A stretch of 64,000 nt of DNA from Vogesella mureinivorans (GTDB taxonomy: Bacteria; Pseudomonadota; Gammaproteobacteria; Burkholderiales; Chromobacteriaceae). The stretch covers positions 124,001 through 188,000 of the forward strand of contig NZ_VMTV02000291.1 in NCBI RefSeq assembly GCF_007644035.1, written 5' to 3'. Below, one piece after another: positions 52,092 to 60,319 of this stretch. Under the pieces are notes generated by a model that saw nothing but the letters and a program-made list of their open reading frames with translations, did not search any database and was not told the origin of the DNA. The position numbers and the translations under genes were made by a program. Every line of letters begins with the position of its first letter. Positions within the stretch are counted from its first letter, which is position 1.

Positions 52092-53204
52092 TCACCCTGT
52101 GTGTAGCCACTGGCGCAATACAGGCTGCACCTGGGCCAGCGCCGGGCCGGATAACAAGGCAATGCCCTGTGCTTGTGCCCGGGCTGCTTCGCTGTCGGTA
52201 GCCGGGTACAGCGTGGCCAGCATGGCGTGGGCGTGCAGGCCGCCCAGGCTGGCAGCACTATCGAGCTTGAACAGCTTATCCAGCCCGATGCCGCGCTGGT
52301 GCAGCGCGGTGGGCGCCGTGGTTTTGCACTCCACCAGGTAGAGCTGGTTATTGCACAAGATCGCCACGTCGTATTCGTTGGCTACGCCGTCGTGTACCAC
52401 CTTCACCCCTACCGCCGCATCACTGATGGGCAAGGTTGGCCGCAGCGCCGCTACCTGCGACAGCAGCCACACCTCCAGCCAGCCACCGCCCAGAAAAAAG
52501 CGCACCGAGGCGTCGTGGCAGCGCACGTGGCCAGCCTGATCGATATCTACCAGGCCGCAGCTGGCCAGCCAGTGGCGCAGCGCCCGCTCGCCGCGCGGCA
52601 AGGGTTGGCGGCTGTACTGGCGGGCATCCAGGTCTGTGCACAAGCGGTTCAGCAGCGACAGCGCCGCCGGGCGCTGCGCGGCCAGCTGGGCCAGGCCGGC
52701 AGCCAGCGCTTCCAGCCGCTGCGGGCGCTGGGCCAGGCGGTAATGGATGTGCTCGATACGGCTACCGTACAGCGCAAAGTAGGCCGCCAGCGTCAGGCCA
52801 TCGGCAATATCAGCGCCGGTGCGCAGGCCGGTGTGCTCGCCGCCCAGCAGCCAGATCAGGCGGTCGCTGTGCGGGGCAATGCTCATCAGCGGCAGCTGGC
52901 GCTCGCGCGCCAGGTCGTAGGCCAGCGCCGCCTGCACCGGCGACGCGGCGCTGATATTAAACGCCACCGCCCCCTGCGCCAGTACGGCCAACTGCTGGCG
53001 CAGCGCCAGCGGCTGGGTATCGGCCGCCAGCGTTACCACATTGGCCGGCAGGTGCAGGCTGCGGCACACCCCGGCGATATCGGTAGCCAGCCCCAGCTCG
53101 CTGCGGTGGCACAGCAGGCTGACCTGGCTCACGCCAAAGCGGCGGTCCAGTGCGGGGGTGATGATGTCGCTTTCTACACGGTTTACAAAAGCCAGCAGGT
53201 GCAT
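52092..53204 (-). CDS. CARF-domain nuclease, DUF1887 (Card1/Can2/VC1899-like)
   Basis: 370 residues. The N-terminal Rossmann-type CARF domain (LLAFVNRVESDIITPAL..., CHRSELGLATDIAGV...) binds cyclic oligoadenylate in the characterised relatives. The middle (about residues 180-230) is winged-helix-like. The C-terminal PD-(D/E)xK nuclease has Glu244 (GGWLEVWL), Asp279 (NEYDVAIL) and Glu292/Lys294 (LVECKT). In type III CRISPR systems Card1/Can2 cut DNA and RNA on cA4 binding. No cas genes or CRISPR repeat are in this window, so it is orphan here. Confidence 0.85.
   Translation of the reverse strand: MHLLAFVNRVESDIITPALDRRFGVSQVSLLCHRSELGLATDIAGVCRSLHLPANVVTLAADTQPLALRQQLAVLAQGAVAFNISAASPVQAALAYDLARERQLPLMSIAPHSDRLIWLLGGEHTGLRTGADIADGLTLAAYFALYGSRIEHIHYRLAQRPQRLEALAAGLAQLAAQRPAALSLLNRLCTDLDARQYSRQPLPRGERALRHWLASCGLVDIDQAGHVRCHDASVRFFLGGGWLEVWLLSQVAALRPTLPISDAAVGVKVVHDGVANEYDVAILCNNQLYLVECKTTAPTALHQRGIGLDKLFKLDSAASLGGLHAHAMLATLYPATDSEAARAQAQGIALLSGPALAQVQPVLRQWLHTG
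52432..52444 (-). repeat. DUS-like 13-mer inside the CARF nuclease gene
   Basis: AAGGTTGGCCGCA on plus, inside coding sequence. Confidence 0.7.
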
Positions 53205-53319
53205 GGCGAAACCCCATTAAAAATTGGCTAGCACACCAGTACGACCACTGCATGCTGCCATGGCTGTTGTTTTTGGCCGAACATAGCCCTCAACCAGTCG
53301 ATGTTTCTACCCAGGATGC

Positions 53320-53348
53320 TTGACGCGGTAGGACGGCAATCCTACTTT
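53320..53348 (+). promoter_or_regulatory. Promoter for the tetR-yciI unit
   Basis: TTGACG (53320-53325), 17-base spacer, TACTTT (53343-53348), a good sigma70 match. Operator 1 lies in the spacer and the -10 region. Confidence 0.65.
53329..53344. promoter_or_regulatory. TetR operator 1
   Basis: TAGGACGGCAATCCTA, inverted repeat with TAGGA/TCCTA arms, inside the promoter spacer. Confidence 0.7.
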
Positions 53349-53358
53349 AAAACCTAAC

Positions 53359-53374
53359 TAGGATGACAATCCTA
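53359..53374. promoter_or_regulatory. TetR operator 2
   Basis: TAGGATGACAATCCTA, the same sequence family as operator 1, 30 bases further on and near the expected transcription start. The pair argues strongly for repression by the adjacent TetR protein. Confidence 0.7.
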
Positions 53375-53527
53375 AACAATGACTGACATTCAGGACGAAC
53401 ACACCGTGGCAAACACGCTGCCACTGATAAAACACCAGCGTGAAAACCTGCTGCCATGCATGGCAGACAAGGCAAGCCGGCCCCGGATGCCGCTACACGC
53501 CAACCGAAACAAATAGAAAGCCCGCAC

Positions 53528-54118
53528 ATGAAAGACAAATCCACGCGCGACTATATTGTCGAGGCGGCAGACCAGCTGTTTTACCGGCAGGGCTACCAGC
53601 ACACCTCATTCACCGACATTGCCGATGCGGTGAAAATTTCGCGCGGCAACTTTTACCATCATTTCAAAACCAAGGACGACATCCTCGCAGCCGTGATCGA
53701 CTACCGGCAGCAAGGCACCCAGGCCATGCTAGCGCAATGGACCGCCGCGTCTGAAACACCCCAGGCCCGTATCCACGCATTCATCTGCATGCTCACCGCC
53801 AACCGCACGCAGATCATGCTGTCCGGCTGCCCGGTCGGCACGCTCTGCGCCGAGTTGGCCAAGCTTGGGCACCCGGCACAAGATCAGGCCAATGCCCTTT
53901 TCTCTCTGTTTCGTGGCTGGCTACGCGAGCAGTTCCATGCACTTGGCAGGCAAGTCGATGCGGACGATCTGGCCATGCATGCCTTGATGCGCAGCCAAGG
54001 CATTGCCACCCTGGCCCACGCTTTCAAGGACGAACTCTTTGTAGAGCGCGAAGTCACGCAGTTTTTTGCCTGGCTGGAGCGCTGCCTGGCCGAACCGCCA
54101 GACAAGGCAACACCCTGA
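53528..54118 (+). CDS. TetR-family regulator with its own twin operators
   Basis: 196 residues from the ATG at 53528. Helix-turn-helix YIVEAADQLFYRQGYQHTSFTDIADAVKISRGNFYHHFKTKDDIL. The C-terminal domain has a Cys in MLSGCPVGTLCAEL, a pattern seen in TetR proteins that sense reactive electrophiles (NemR-like), which is a suggestion only. The two operators sit in its promoter. Confidence 0.9.
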   Translation: MKDKSTRDYIVEAADQLFYRQGYQHTSFTDIADAVKISRGNFYHHFKTKDDILAAVIDYRQQGTQAMLAQWTAASETPQARIHAFICMLTANRTQIMLSGCPVGTLCAELAKLGHPAQDQANALFSLFRGWLREQFHALGRQVDADDLAMHALMRSQGIATLAHAFKDELFVEREVTQFFAWLERCLAEPPDKATP

Positions 54119-54142
54119 AACCCCACCAGAAAGGATGACGAC

Positions 54143-54430
54143 ATGTTTATCGTACTGCTCAGGTTTTCCGACAACAAGGCACAGGCGGCGTCATGGCTGG
54201 CGGCACATCGTGCCTGGCTGGAACGTGGTTTCGACGATGGCGTTTTTCTGTTGGCGGGCAGCCTGGAAACCAACCAGGGCGGCGCGATGCTGGCACACCA
54301 GACCACACGCGAGCAGCTGGCCGAACGATTGGCCGCCGACCCCTTCGTACAGGCTGGTATCGTGACCACCGAGGTCATGTCGATAAACCCAGGCAAAACC
54401 GCCGACACACTGTCTTTCTTGCTGGCCTAG
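54143..54430 (+). CDS. YciI-like protein
   Basis: 95 residues, ferredoxin-like alpha+beta fold. The YciI start MFIVLLRFSDNKAQAASWLAAHRAWLERG and the His/Asp pair (HRAW, DDG) match the family, which is linked to small-molecule turnover; the biochemical role is not known. AGAAAGGA is well placed before the ATG. It follows the TetR gene closely (24 bases). Confidence 0.82.
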   Translation: MFIVLLRFSDNKAQAASWLAAHRAWLERGFDDGVFLLAGSLETNQGGAMLAHQTTREQLAERLAADPFVQAGIVTTEVMSINPGKTADTLSFLLA

Positions 54431-54461
54431 GCATGGCTATTCAGCAGAGGAGCCCAACGGG

Positions 54462-55085
54462 ATGAACGACACGATCAAAGGTGCCGATGGCAAGGCACGC
54501 TGCCGGTGGAGTATGGCGGCCCCTGAATTTCTGGCCTATCACGATCAGGAATGGGGGCAAGCCGTTGCCAACGACCAGCATCTGTTTGAAAAACTCTGCC
54601 TGGAGTGCTTCCAGTCGGGGCTGAGCTGGCGCACCATCCTGGCCAAACGGGACAACTTTCGCCAGGCCTTCCACCATTTCGACATGGCGCGCATTGCCCG
54701 CTACACCGAGCAGGACATGGCACGTTTACTGCAGGATGAAGGCATCGTCCGGCACCGTGGCAAGATCGCAGCAGTGATCAACAATGCCCGCTGCGCCCTG
54801 GAGCTTATCGAAAAAGAAGGCTCGCTGGCAGCCTTTGTCTGGCGATACGCGCCGCCGCCGGGCAGCTTGCACCCGCCGCAATCGGCATCTACCTCCAGTG
54901 AATCCATAGCCCTGGCAAAAGAGCTCAAAAAGCGCGGCTGGCAATTCATCGGCCCCACAACAGCTTATGCCTTCATGCAAGCCATGGGTCTGGTCAATGA
55001 CCACGCCCTCGATTGTGCATTTCGCGCCGAAACCGAAGAAGCCCGGCTGCGCTGCATGGCACAGCTCGGATCCGCCCCGGCCTAG
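54462..55085 (+). CDS. tag: DNA-3-methyladenine glycosylase I
   Basis: 207 residues. Removes 3-methyladenine from alkylated DNA. Zinc ligands fit: Cys14 (RCRW), the YHDQEWG His, and the His/Cys of VNDHALDCAF. The conserved FQSGLSWRTILAKRDNFRQAF is intact. The GGAG site precedes its ATG. It probably belongs to the tetR-yciI unit. Confidence 0.93.
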   Translation: MNDTIKGADGKARCRWSMAAPEFLAYHDQEWGQAVANDQHLFEKLCLECFQSGLSWRTILAKRDNFRQAFHHFDMARIARYTEQDMARLLQDEGIVRHRGKIAAVINNARCALELIEKEGSLAAFVWRYAPPPGSLHPPQSASTSSESIALAKELKKRGWQFIGPTTAYAFMQAMGLVNDHALDCAFRAETEEARLRCMAQLGSAPA

Positions 55086-55136
55086 TACCGGGCAACGATC
55101 ATGTCATGCGTAACAGGTAGTGGCTAGACACAAAAA

Positions 55137-55172
55137 TGCGGCCAACCCCTTGGTAGCACAGGGTTGGCCGCA
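55137..55172. terminator. Inverted pair of DUS-like repeats acting as a terminator
   Basis: TGCGGCCAACCC (55137-55148) and GGGTTGGCCGCA (55161-55172) form a perfect 12-bp stem with a 12-base loop. On the minus strand it is followed by TTTTTG, so it terminates the PepSY gene; it lies between the convergent tag and PepSY genes. Neisseria uses inverted DUS pairs as terminators in the same way. Confidence 0.75.
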
Positions 55173-55190
55173 GCGCGCGGGAGAGGTGCC

Positions 55191-56570
55191 TTAGCGCAGG
55201 AAAGCCAGCGCCGGTACGCGGCGCAGCAGCAGCCAGTCCAGCGCCAGGATGGCGACAAACGACAGGCCTACCAGCGGGAAGGCCAGCCCCAGCGCCAGCA
55301 TGATCAGCAGCGCGCCTCTCCACAGCGGGGTATCCGGTGCGTCGGCCGGTGCACCCAGGCGGCCTGCGGGCTTGCGCAGCCACCACATCACCAGGCCGCT
55401 GATGCTGCTGATGAGCACCAGCAGGCAGATGGCCGCCATCAGCAGCTGGTTGGCCAGGCCAAAGAACTTGCCTTCGTGAATCACCACGCCAAACTCCACC
55501 GCCTTGGGCACCAGCGCGTAGTCCCGGAAGCGGATATCCGCCAGCACCTTGCCGCTGTACTGGTCTATGTGCAGCGTGGCTTCGTTACGCGGGTCGTTCG
55601 GGAACACCGACACGGTAAACACGCCCTCGTCGCCATCCGGCAGCGCAATGTTGTAGCCCAGCACCACGCCACGGGCCTTGGCCGTATCCACCACCTGCTG
55701 CAGCGCAATCTGTGGGGTAGCTGCCTGCGGGGTGGCGCCTTTGTGCGCGGCGTGCGGGTCGGTGGATTTGGGCAGCGGGCTAGGCTCTACCGCCCACGGC
55801 ACGATTTTTTCTTCGGTGCTGTTCAGGCTGATGGCTTTTTTGTCCGACTTGGGCACGTCGTCCCACATCTGCGCCGGGAACTGGCTCCACACCGCAGCAA
55901 ATTTTTCGCCCCAGTAGCCGGTCCAGGTCAGGCCGGACAACAGCATGAACAGCAAAAAGATAGCGCCCCAGAAGCCGGTAACGGCGTGAATATCACGCCA
56001 GAAGGCCCGGCCGCCGGCGCTGAAGCGCGGCCAGAACACCGCCAGCTTGCCGCGGCCACGCGGCCACCACAGGTACAGGCCGGACACCAGCAATACCAGC
56101 GTCCAGCTGGTGGCCAGCTCTACCAGCAGGTCGCCGTTTTTGCCCATCAGCAGCTCGCCATGCAGTTTCAGCACGATGGTTTGCAGATTGTTGTTTTCGT
56201 CCAGCGCCCCCAGCACGGTGCCCTGGTAGGGGTCCACGTACACGCCCAGTTTGGCGTCGGCAGTCTTGATGATGACCTTGGCGCTGGCGTCGGCAGCCGC
56301 CGGCGGCTGGTAACGCAGCACGCTGGCGCCGGGGTACTGCGCTTTCACCGCTGCCACCAGGTGGTCGGCCGGGTGTGCCGGCGTACTGGCAGCGGGTACG
56401 TTCAGCAGCTTGCCGTACATCAGCTGGTCCAGCTGCGGCTTGAACAGGTAAATCATGCCGGTGATGGCCAGCATGATCATGAACGGCGCCACCAGCAAAC
56501 CGGCATAAAAATGCCAGCGCCAGGCCACGGTGTAATAGCGAGGGGTTTTCTTTTCGGCAACAACGGCCAT
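55191..56570 (-). CDS. PepSY-associated transmembrane protein (PiuB-like)
   Basis: 459 residues, about four to five transmembrane helices (GLLVAPFMIMLAITGMIYLF, WTLVLLVSGLYLWWPRG, HAVTGFWGAIFLLFMLLSGLTWTGYW, LLMAAICLLVLISSISGLVMWWL) with PepSY folds between them. Proteins of this type are inner-membrane ferric-siderophore reductases or accessory parts of iron uptake. AGGAAA precedes the ATG at 56570. No TonB receptor lies nearby. Confidence 0.85.
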   Translation of the reverse strand: MAVVAEKKTPRYYTVAWRWHFYAGLLVAPFMIMLAITGMIYLFKPQLDQLMYGKLLNVPAASTPAHPADHLVAAVKAQYPGASVLRYQPPAAADASAKVIIKTADAKLGVYVDPYQGTVLGALDENNNLQTIVLKLHGELLMGKNGDLLVELATSWTLVLLVSGLYLWWPRGRGKLAVFWPRFSAGGRAFWRDIHAVTGFWGAIFLLFMLLSGLTWTGYWGEKFAAVWSQFPAQMWDDVPKSDKKAISLNSTEEKIVPWAVEPSPLPKSTDPHAAHKGATPQAATPQIALQQVVDTAKARGVVLGYNIALPDGDEGVFTVSVFPNDPRNEATLHIDQYSGKVLADIRFRDYALVPKAVEFGVVIHEGKFFGLANQLLMAAICLLVLISSISGLVMWWLRKPAGRLGAPADAPDTPLWRGALLIMLALGLAFPLVGLSFVAILALDWLLLRRVPALAFLR

Positions 56571-56610
56571 GGTGGTTTCCTGCACAGGACAAAACAAGGC
56601 AGGCATTGTT

Positions 56611-56623
56611 AAGGTTGGCCGCA
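56611..56623 (-). repeat. DUS-like 13-mer in the PepSY 5' region
   Basis: AAGGTTGGCCGCA on plus, 41 bases before the PepSY ATG and after the hydrolase stop, thus in the space between the two. Confidence 0.7.
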
Positions 56624-56673
56624 CGCACCACAAGGCGGTGCGACACTATGCCGCAGGCGGCAAAACGCCGCGC

Positions 56674-57243
56674 TCAGGCGGCCTGCTGCGCCGCCCGGAT
56701 AACCGACAGCAGCGCCGCCAGCTCGGCCAGGCCGGCCTGCCACTGCGTATGGCCGGACGCCACGTTGATATGGCCAGCCCCGCGCAGCCACACCAGCGGT
56801 GCCTGCCACAGCGCGGCCATGCGCGCGCTGCGCAGCGGCAGGCTGTACGGGTCGCTATCGCTGGCTACCACGCGGGCGGCAAACGGTAGCGCGGCCTGCG
56901 GCAGCGGGGCAAACGGCTGCAGCTGGGCCGGCGCGCTGGCGCGCTCTACATCGGCCGGGGCCACCAATAGTGCGCCGGCCAGCTTGTTGCCGTAGCGGGC
57001 GGCGTAGTGCGCAACCGTGGCGCAGCCCAGGCTGTGGGCAATCACCACCACCGGCTGCGTGGCGGCCTCTACCGCTGCGTCCAGCGCGGCCAGCCAGTCG
57101 CCCAGCTGCGGCGCGTGCCATTCATGGTTGGCCACGCGCTGCGCGCCCAGCAGCTGCTGCCAGTGGCTTTGCCAGTGCTCGGGGCCGGAGTTATTCCAGC
57201 CCGGCTGGATGATAAAGTCGAAACCGGAAAAATCGTGTGCCAT
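56674..57243 (-). CDS. RBBP9/YdeN-type alpha/beta hydrolase
   Basis: 189 residues. Nucleophile elbow AHSLG, Asp of VVASDSDPY and His of GAGHIN form the triad. The pattern FIIQPGWNNSGPEHWQSHWQ is typical for RBBP9/YdeN. Esterase of unknown substrate. GGAG lies before the ATG at 57243. Confidence 0.88.
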   Translation of the reverse strand: MAHDFSGFDFIIQPGWNNSGPEHWQSHWQQLLGAQRVANHEWHAPQLGDWLAALDAAVEAATQPVVVIAHSLGCATVAHYAARYGNKLAGALLVAPADVERASAPAQLQPFAPLPQAALPFAARVVASDSDPYSLPLRSARMAALWQAPLVWLRGAGHINVASGHTQWQAGLAELAALLSVIRAAQQAA

Positions 57244-57384
57244 GCCGCTGCTCCTGCCAATGTCATTTGCCCTTACCTTAGCAGCGCTTTTATATTTCCA
57301 AAAAGACTGATTTATTGTTTTTTTATTTCTCATGGCAATATAAACACCCCAGGCAAACGCGCCTGATCTGGTAAAATCGCCCCC

Positions 57385-57566
57385 TGCCTAGGTGCTTGCC
57401 CGGCTCGGCCGGCAAGTTAAACGGGAAACAGCCCCAAGCTGTGCTGCCCCCGCAACGGTGTGTTTCATCTGGCTGCCCCGCGCAGCTGCCCGGCCCCTGC
57501 GCCACTGTACCTGCCGGTACGGGAAGGCGGGCCAGTGGCGAAACCAGCCCGGATACCGGCCCAGGC
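57385..57566 (+). promoter_or_regulatory. Cobalamin riboswitch (B12 element)
   Basis: The conserved core is readable: AAGTTAAACGGGAAACAG, CCCCGCAACGG and, near the 3' end, the B12 box AGCCCGGATACCGGCC. It lies directly before B12 transport genes. A -10-like TAAAAT lies at 57372. Adenosylcobalamin binding would switch off the operon. The end hairpin with a repeat copy (57575-57599) follows at once. Confidence 0.88.
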
Positions 57567-57574
57567 CACGCTAT

Positions 57575-57599
57575 GTGCGGCCAACTACCCTGGCCGCAC
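57575..57599 (+). promoter_or_regulatory. Hairpin after the B12 riboswitch formed from a DUS-like repeat
   Basis: GTGCGGCCA / TGGCCGCAC (9 bp, 7-base loop) starts 9 bases beyond the B12 element and ends 9 bases before the first possible ATG (57608). It may be the expression platform. The left half is the TGCGGCCAAC repeat, the right half its partial reverse. Confidence 0.5.
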
Positions 57600-57673
57600 G
57601 CTTTACCATGCTGCGGAGGGCGGCATGCGGCCAGCCCCCTGCCCGCCCGCCCCTGCTGTACACCGGACACACC

Positions 57674-58708
57674 GTGCAGCCCATATCCTCTCTTTCATCA
57701 CCGCGCCAGGCCCACACTGCGCTACGCCTGCCCCCGGCCAGCCTGCTGGCCCTGCTGCTGGGCATTAGCGTGGCGACCTTGCTGCTGGCCTGCGCCAGTG
57801 GCAGCGTGGCGCTGGGCCCCGGCCAGCTCTGGCAGGTACTGCAGGGCCAGGGCGATGCGCTGGCCACCACCCTGCTGCAGCTGCGGCTGGAACGCGCGCT
57901 CACCGCCTGGATTACCGGCGCCGCGCTGGCGCTGGCCGGCCTGCTGATGCAATCGCTGCTGCGCAACCCGCTGGCCGACCCCTACGTAATGGGCGTATCC
58001 GGCGGCGCCTCGGTGGGTGCCCTGCTGGCGCTGTGGCTGGGGCTGGCCGTATGGCAGGTAGACCTGGCGGCCGTTGCCGGTGCGCTGGTGCTGTCTGGCG
58101 TGCTGTTCTGGCTGGCGCGGCGCGACTTTGGCCGCAGCAGCGGCACCGTACTGCTGCTACTGACCGGCGCGCTGCTGTCTACCGCCTGCGGCGCGGTGAT
58201 TTCGCTGCTGCTCACCATTGCGCAAGACAACCAGCTGCGCGGCATGGTGTTCTGGCTGGTGGGCGATATCTCCGGCACGCCGCTACGGCCGTGGCCGTGG
58301 CTGGTGCTGCTGCCGGCCATGCTGCTGGCCTGGTGGCAGGCCCCTGCCATCAACCTGCTGGCGCTGCACGGCGACCACGCCGCCACGCTGGGCGTGCCGC
58401 TGGCGCGCCTGCGCCGCCTGCTGCTACTGCTGGCGGCCAGCCTGACCGCCACCGCCGTTAGCCAGGGGGGCAGCATCGGCTTTGTCGGCCTGATGGTGCC
58501 GCACGCCTGCCGCCTGGTGTGCGGGCCCAACCTGCGCCTGCTGATCCCCGCGTCCATCCTGGCCGGCGCCAGCCTGCTGGTACTGGCCGACACCCTGGCG
58601 CGCACCGTGGTGGCCCCCATGCAGCTGCCGGTGGGCATTCTTACCGCGCTGCTGGGCGTACCGGTGCTGTTCTGGCAGCTGTCGCGCACACGCCGGAGAC
58701 TGGCATGA
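57674..58708 (+). CDS. Cobalamin ABC transporter permease (BtuC/FecCD family)
   Basis: About 344 residues (366 from the ATG at 57608). Ten or so helices, FecCD signature GLLMQSLLRNPLADPYVMGVSGGASVGALLAL, GFVGLMVPHACRLV, and LLPASILAGASLLVLADTLART. It imports vitamin B12 (or precursor) in complex with BtuD and BtuF-like proteins. I prefer the GTG at 57674 since it leaves a normal N-terminus. A Shine-Dalgarno-like GGAGG (57616) serves another small frame starting at 57625. Confidence 0.82.
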   Translation: MQPISSLSSPRQAHTALRLPPASLLALLLGISVATLLLACASGSVALGPGQLWQVLQGQGDALATTLLQLRLERALTAWITGAALALAGLLMQSLLRNPLADPYVMGVSGGASVGALLALWLGLAVWQVDLAAVAGALVLSGVLFWLARRDFGRSSGTVLLLLTGALLSTACGAVISLLLTIAQDNQLRGMVFWLVGDISGTPLRPWPWLVLLPAMLLAWWQAPAINLLALHGDHAATLGVPLARLRRLLLLLAASLTATAVSQGGSIGFVGLMVPHACRLVCGPNLRLLIPASILAGASLLVLADTLARTVVAPMQLPVGILTALLGVPVLFWQLSRTRRRLA

Positions 58709-59457
58709 TGCTGCACACAGACAAACTCAGCATCCTGCAAGGCCAGCGTCACCTGCTGCACCAGCTGGGCTGGCAGGTACAGGCCGGCGAAGTATGGTGG
58801 CTGGCCGGGCGCAACGGCTGCGGCAAAAGCACGCTGCTGGCTACGCTGGCCGGGCTGCGCGCCCCCGCACAGGGCAGCATCAGCCTGTGCGGCCAACCTT
58901 TAGGCACCACCGCGCCGCGCCTGCGCGCCCAGCGCATGGCGCTGCTGCCACAGGCCAGCCACGACGCCTTCGACTACGCCGTGATCGACGCGGTGGCCGC
59001 GGCGCGCTACCCGTGGCCGGACGACGGCCACAACCCCGGCCGCATTGCCGCCGCGCTGAACGCCTTCGACCTGGCCCGCCTGGCCGAGCGCCCGCTGCAG
59101 GCCCTGTCCGGCGGCGAGCGCCAGCGCGTGGCGCTGGCCAGCGTGATGGCGCAAGACGCCCCGCTGATCCTGCTGGACGAGCCCACCAATTCGCTGGATC
59201 TGGCGCACCAGGCCGCCCTGCAAGTACAGATACGCCGCTGGCAGGCAGAGGGCAAAGCCGTCGTCGTGGTAAGCCACGACCTGCAGTTTGCCCCTGCCAT
59301 CGCCAGCCATGCCCTGCTGCTGGATGGCGCCGGCGGCCACAGCCAGCACCCCCTGGCCCAGCTCAGCGCCACCCACCTGGCAGAGGTACTGGGCTACCCG
59401 CTTACCCGCATCACCCACGCAGGCCACCCCTGCTTTTTACCCGGACACAGCACATGA
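58705..59457 (+). CDS. Cobalamin ABC transporter ATPase (BtuD/FecE family)
   Basis: 250 residues. Walker A GRNGCGKST, signature LSGGERQR, Walker B LILLDEPTNSLDL and H-loop VSHDLQF are all intact. The ATG overlaps the permease stop; GGAG precedes it. The next gene cobO overlaps by 4 bases, which makes this operon both uptake and salvage. A repeat copy lies at 58888-58900. Confidence 0.88.
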   Translation: MMLHTDKLSILQGQRHLLHQLGWQVQAGEVWWLAGRNGCGKSTLLATLAGLRAPAQGSISLCGQPLGTTAPRLRAQRMALLPQASHDAFDYAVIDAVAAARYPWPDDGHNPGRIAAALNAFDLARLAERPLQALSGGERQRVALASVMAQDAPLILLDEPTNSLDLAHQAALQVQIRRWQAEGKAVVVVSHDLQFAPAIASHALLLDGAGGHSQHPLAQLSATHLAEVLGYPLTRITHAGHPCFLPGHST

Positions 59458-60071
59458 GCCACACCGACGACCAAGGCCGCACCGAGCGCCACAACGCCCG
59501 CATGGCACGCAAAAAAGAAATCATGGACGCCCGCATTGCCGCCGCCGACGAGCACCGCGGCGTGTTTATCGTGAATGCCGGTAACGGCAAAGGCAAAAGC
59601 TCCAGCGGCCTGGGCATGGTGATGCGCGCGCTGGGCCACGACATGCAGGTAGGCGTGGTGCAATTCATCAAAGGCGCCATGGAAACCGGCGAAGAGCGCT
59701 TCCTGCGCCGCTTCCCCGAGCAGGTGCAGTTCCACGCCATGGGCGAGGGCTACACCTGGAACACGCAAGACCGCGAACGCGACGTAGCCCGCGCCACCGA
59801 AGCCTGGGCCAAAGCGCGCGAAATGCTGCAAAACCCGGCCATTGGCCTGGTACTGCTGGACGAGCTGAACATCGCACTGAAATACAAATACCTGGACGTA
59901 GAGCAAGTGCTGGACGACATCCTGGCACGCCCGCTGCACCAGCACGTTATCGTCACAGGCCGTGGCGTACCGGACGCGGTGGTAGAAGCCGCCGACACCG
60001 TCACCGACATGACGCTGGTCAAACACGCCTTCGCTGCCGGCATCGCCGCCCAGCCCGGCGTGGAGTGGTAG
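59454..60071 (+). CDS. cobO: Cob(I)yrinic acid a,c-diamide adenosyltransferase CobO
   Basis: 205 residues, adds the adenosyl group to cobalamin or precursors. P-loop GNGKGKSSSGLGM, FIKGAMETGEERF and LLDELNIALKYKYLD are family marks. The start overlaps the ATPase stop (ATGA). Confidence 0.95.
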   Translation: MSHTDDQGRTERHNARMARKKEIMDARIAAADEHRGVFIVNAGNGKGKSSSGLGMVMRALGHDMQVGVVQFIKGAMETGEERFLRRFPEQVQFHAMGEGYTWNTQDRERDVARATEAWAKAREMLQNPAIGLVLLDELNIALKYKYLDVEQVLDDILARPLHQHVIVTGRGVPDAVVEAADTVTDMTLVKHAFAAGIAAQPGVEW

Positions 60072-60108
60072 GCACCGGTTGCCAGATTGCCGCCACGGCA
60101 TTCTTTCG

Positions 60109-60319
60109 CCACGGAATACACGGAAAACACAGAAAAAAGCCACCGGCCGCGACCCAGCCAGGTGCTAACCAACGCGGCGTTTGACGTATTTTCCGTGGAT
60201 TCGGTGGCCAAAAAGAATGGATTAGCCACGGGCGATACCGAATACCAGTGCCTACCAGCAGGCCGGGCTTCGACGACAACCGTCTTTAGTCCGTGCCTTC
60301 TGTGCATTCCGTGGCAAAT
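60109..60319. repeat. Interrupted inverted-repeat element between cobO and cobB
   Basis: CCACGGAATACACGGAAAA (60109-60127) is matched in inverse, with 3 mismatches, by TTTTCCGTGGATTCGGTGG (60189-60207) and, more distantly, by CTTCTGTGCATTCCGTGG (60298-60315). About 285 bases without a gene separate cobO and cobB, and this motif dominates them. It resembles small dispersed repeats with CACGGA units; not a known mobile element that I can name. Confidence 0.55.

Larger units (their letters stand above)
53205..53527. other. Divergent regulatory region between CARF gene and TetR gene
   Basis: About 320 bp without a gene. It contains the plus-strand promoter TTGACG (53320)-17-TACTTT (53343) and two TetR operators, described separately. 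The CARF gene's own promoter must lie between 53205 and about 53320. Confidence 0.6.

Noticed and set aside
52983-52992. TACGGCCAAC and several CCGGCCAAC sites (541-1030, 10010, 14645, 32815)
   Set aside because: They differ from the core at a constant position and were not counted as copies.
55164-56612. 482-codon plus-strand frame
   Set aside because: Antisense of the PepSY gene; His/Gln-rich pseudo-protein.
57625-57768. 47-codon frame with a strong GGAGGG site before its ATG at the start of the B12 operon
   Set aside because: Overlaps the permease in another frame and has a Pro/Ala-rich sequence without family features; kept only as a possible leader.
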